This document shows positions 63,090-64,000 of a stretch of 64,000 nt of DNA, piece after piece. Each line of letters begins with the position of its first letter. The first letter of the stretch is position 1. The DNA lies in the NCBI GenBank assembly GCA_005882315.1, contig VBAR01000001.1:135736-199735 (forward strand), read 5' to 3'. The stretch is from Bacteroidota bacterium (lineage in GTDB: Bacteria; Bacteroidota; Bacteroidia; Chitinophagales; Chitinophagaceae). Made by a program: the position numbers and the translations under genes. Under the pieces are notes generated by a model. The model saw only the letters and a program-made list of their open reading frames with translations, searched no databases and had not been told where the DNA came from.

Positions 63090-63097
63090 ATGAAATA

Positions 63098-63128
63098 AAA
63101 AAGCGAAACAGTATCTGTTTCGCTTTTT
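63098..63128. terminator. Bidirectional terminator between sprF-like and aquaporin genes
   Basis: A 14-base perfect stem (63098-63111 with 63115-63128) and a three-base TAT loop; A-run on one side and T-run on the other. It lies between two convergent genes and suits both. Confidence 0.93.
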
Positions 63129-63145
63129 AGTATGCTCAGCAATTT

Positions 63146-63772
63146 TTATTTATCATTAGGGTTATTCACATTAAATACAACTGCTGCAAGCGCAGCACCA
63201 CCGAAACATCCAACTAAATAGATCCAGATATTAGCCCAGCAAAAATTACCTGCAACTGATTGTCCAATCGCAACAGCCGGATTAAATGCTCCCCCGCTGA
63301 ATCCTCCAAAAGTATATGCCATGGCTGTTACTGTAAAACCGATTGCAAGGCCAAAATAACTGTTACCTGAATTTGCTTTTGAAGTTGCTACATTCAGCAC
63401 CACATATGCCAGTGCAAAAGTTCCTAATATTTCACCAACCAATGCTTTAATAGTATTGCCTTCTGCAACAGCACAATCACCTGCACCTTTTATTTCCAGA
63501 ACCTGGCTGCAAATTAGTGCCGCTACTGCTGCACCTGCTACTTGTACAAGCATATAAGGCAATGCTTCGTTCATACTAATTCGTCCGCGAAGCATAACTG
63601 CAAGTGTAACTGCAGGATTGTAATGCGCCCCGGAAATATGACCCCCTGCATAGATCATCACCATCAATGTGGCACCGATGGCAACAGGGGCCATAGCTCC
63701 CATTGTTGATGCCATCCCTACTGCCATTACTAAAAAAAAGGTTCCGATAAATTCTGTAATGTACTTGTTCAT
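63146..63772 (-). CDS. Aquaporin (AqpZ-like)
   Basis: A 208-residue MIP-family channel with about six membrane helices and two NPA boxes: AHYNPAVTLAVM and GAFNPAVAIGQS. Unlike the GlpF at 24600, the second box is followed by Val rather than Arg-Asp, which suits a water-selective or AqpZ-like channel; substrate assignment is inference. ATG 63772 chosen, since the upstream 15 residues run into the intergenic palindromes. Confidence 0.88.
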   Translation of the reverse strand: MNKYITEFIGTFFLVMAVGMASTMGAMAPVAIGATLMVMIYAGGHISGAHYNPAVTLAVMLRGRISMNEALPYMLVQVAGAAVAALICSQVLEIKGAGDCAVAEGNTIKALVGEILGTFALAYVVLNVATSKANSGNSYFGLAIGFTVTAMAYTFGGFSGGAFNPAVAIGQSVAGNFCWANIWIYLVGCFGGAALAAVVFNVNNPNDK

Positions 63773-63796
63773 AACGGTTGGTTTAAGGTAAAAAAT

Positions 63797-63848
63797 AAAC
63801 AAATGACAACCTTTCAAAAGGTTATTTGTTTCTTTGAAGTTAAAGAAA
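63797..63848. promoter_or_regulatory. Nested palindromes before the peroxiredoxin gene
   Basis: AAACAAAT (63797-63804) pairs with ATTTGTTT (63824-63831), enclosing AACCTTT (63808-63814) with AAAGGTT (63817-63823). A second inverted repeat, TTTCTTT / AAAGAAA, follows to about 63848. They lie in the divergent gap between the aquaporin and peroxiredoxin genes and may be operators. Confidence 0.4.
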
Positions 63849-63891
63849 CTAACTTGAAATTATAGCGAACTAATTTGACAAAATTAAAATT

Positions 63892-64000
63892 ATGAAAATA
63901 GAAGTTGGACAACCTGCCCCTGATTTTACACTTTATGCAAGCGATAAAACCCAGGTAACACTTTCTCAGCTAAAAGGTAAGAATGTTTTGCTTTTGTTTT
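63892..64000 (+). CDS. Peroxiredoxin, AhpC/TSA family (partial)
   Basis: Only the first 36 codons are in the window. The N-terminus MKIEVGQPAPDFTLYASD followed by TLSQLKGKNVLLLF is the standard thioredoxin-fold start of AhpC/TSA/BCP peroxiredoxins. The peroxidatic cysteine lies beyond the window edge, so the subfamily is open (it could also be another thioredoxin-like redoxin). Confidence 0.75.
   Translation, partial: MKIEVGQPAPDFTLYASDKTQVTLSQLKGKNVLLLF

Overview
The window looks like a chromosomal stretch from a low-GC Bacteroidota bacterium, most probably of the order Chitinophagales (family Chitinophagaceae); this is inferred from gene content and style. The signs are type IX secretion (T9SS) C-terminal domains of both types (A at 4266, B at 57656), a PorP/SprF partner protein, DUF5686, MG2/plug and TolB-like outer-membrane proteins, CreD, start sites without Shine-Dalgarno sequences, and several Bacteroidota-type -7 boxes (TAnnTTTG and near variants) close to start codons. 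I see no rRNA, tRNA, CRISPR array, transposase or phage gene. The content is mostly ordinary chromosomal core with a few accessory features.

Layout. 1-7 kb (minus strand): the start of a secreted protein cut by the window edge, the transcription-repair coupling factor mfd, and a large Asp-box/propeller T9SS protein. 7.1-19.3 kb (plus): a ferredoxin-NADP reductase-like flavoprotein, then the respiratory complex I operon nuoABCD-(secreted unknown)-nuoHIJKLMN, which has no nuoE, nuoF or nuoG. Two small genes follow, ending at a clear terminator. 19.3-24 kb: DUF2795, lolD, pduO-type cobalamin adenosyltransferase, a MacB-type ABC ATPase, gatC, trpS and a deoxynucleoside kinase, with unusual 7- and 8-base degenerate repeat arrays in the gaps. 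24-28.4 kb (minus): glycerol operon glpK-glpD-glpF with an exported RidA-like gene coupled to its end. 28.4-34.3 kb: a DUF5686 outer-membrane protein and, divergently, a membrane protein / winged-helix regulator / membrane protein / creD cluster with the same palindromic operator in front of two of its genes. 34.3-46.7 kb: TolB-like outer-membrane protein, MBL-fold hydrolase, flippase, di-heme peroxidase, arfB, dtd, MazG-like protein, YihY/BrkB and a transglutaminase-like protein. 46.8-54.5 kb: glyS, a lipoprotein, fabI, recN, a zinc-ribbon/Nif3 pair and DinB. 54.6-63.1 kb: MG2/plug protein, a lipoprotein, a 15-repeat PKD protein with a type B sorting domain, and its PorP/SprF partner. 63.1-64 kb: an aquaporin and the start of a peroxiredoxin.

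How they work together. The nuo genes encode the quinone-reducing and proton-pumping parts of complex I without the NADH-oxidising part, so the electron donor is an open question; the flavoprotein just upstream is a candidate, by position only. The glp genes take up glycerol, phosphorylate it and oxidise it into the quinone pool. The PKD protein and SprF-like protein form the usual T9SS adhesin/partner pair. The most notable non-coding structures are (i) the shared CTTTGTA-N-TACAAAG palindrome in the 31-32 kb regulator cluster and (ii) degenerate heptamer/octamer arrays, often in inverted pairs, that mostly abut stop codons and in one case appear to have entered the mfd reading frame.
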